From NCBI RefSeq assembly GCF_001010285.1, contig NZ_CP011104.1, positions 4,774,001-4,838,000 of the forward strand: a stretch of 64,000 nucleotides of DNA, in the 5' to 3' direction. Positions within the stretch are counted from its first letter, which is position 1. Each line of letters opens with the position of its first letter. The notes under the pieces are model-generated. The model did not search any database. It worked only from the letters and a program-made list of their open reading frames with translations, and was not told where the DNA came from. The DNA is from Photorhabdus thracensis (lineage in GTDB: Bacteria > Pseudomonadota > Gammaproteobacteria > Enterobacterales > Enterobacteriaceae). Below are positions 63,923 through 64,000 of this stretch, piece by piece. Made by a program: the position numbers and the translations under genes.

Positions 63923-64000
63923 TGGAAGACCCTGTATATCTTAAGGATGTCATTGAGAATAGCAGAAAATAAGAAAAAAGTTATATGATATGTCACTAAT

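Overview
The window looks like a Photorhabdus (Morganellaceae) chromosome. The left edge has the enterobacterial order yecF, uvrY, uvrC, pgsA, tRNA-Gly/Cys/Leu. After it come arrays of LuxR-type 'solo' regulators with a PAS4-like N-terminus, tailocin-style tail fibre genes, and type VI secretion (T6SS) effector cassettes, a mix I associate with Photorhabdus. Genus assignment is inference; no search was run.

Layout. 1-5.6 kb: conserved core (membrane protein, universal stress protein, yecF, uvrY-uvrC-pgsA, three tRNAs). 5.7-15.5 kb: decayed phage or tailocin material downstream of the tRNAs: unknown small genes, an HK97-capsid-like scrap, a tail fibre gene split by an ISAs1-type element (exact 9-bp target duplication), a Phd antitoxin with a stub of Doc, a DUF4431-like gene, a LuxR solo split by an IS630-type element, an intact LuxR solo and an intact tail fibre gene. 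16.3-23.9 kb (minus strand): two nearly identical PAAR/pyocin-S-like toxins with different C-terminal tips, each with an overlapping immunity gene and followed by displaced immunity genes or tips in various states of decay. 24.7-27.7 kb: four tandem LuxR solos. 27.9-34.3 kb: a yhfZYX-php-yhfUTS-type operon without yhfW. 34.4-37.3 kb: fruBA without fruK, with a Cra-like operator.

37.6-54.0 kb holds three direct copies of a T6SS cassette: promoter/intergenic repeat, PAAR, (TssF), class-3 lipase, membrane-anchored immunity protein, (lipoprotein immunity protein), VgrG, DUF4123 adaptor. Only the middle copy is close to complete. The flanking copies have a dead lipase (nonsense plus deletion; single amber codon) but a full-length immunity gene. 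54.0-55.0 kb: a FimB-like recombinase next to fragments of yhfT/yhfS. 55.4-57.1 kb: an IS1182-type element nested between the two ends of an IS605-type element. 57.4-58.5 kb: a decayed third LuxR-solo cluster. 58.7-62.0 kb: an ascorbate-type PTS (EIIC, EIIB, EIIA) with a divergent LacI-family regulator and palindromic operators. 62.1-63.9 kb: a TnpB-only IS605/IS1341 element inserted in the 3' end of an Rrf2-type regulator gene.

The main unifying observation is modular decay. Toxin/immunity cassettes have been duplicated, then the killing parts were lost by point mutations, deletions and small insertions, while many immunity genes stay open. A 101-bp TA-flanked MITE, identical in its two copies, has inactivated one PAAR gene and one immunity gene.
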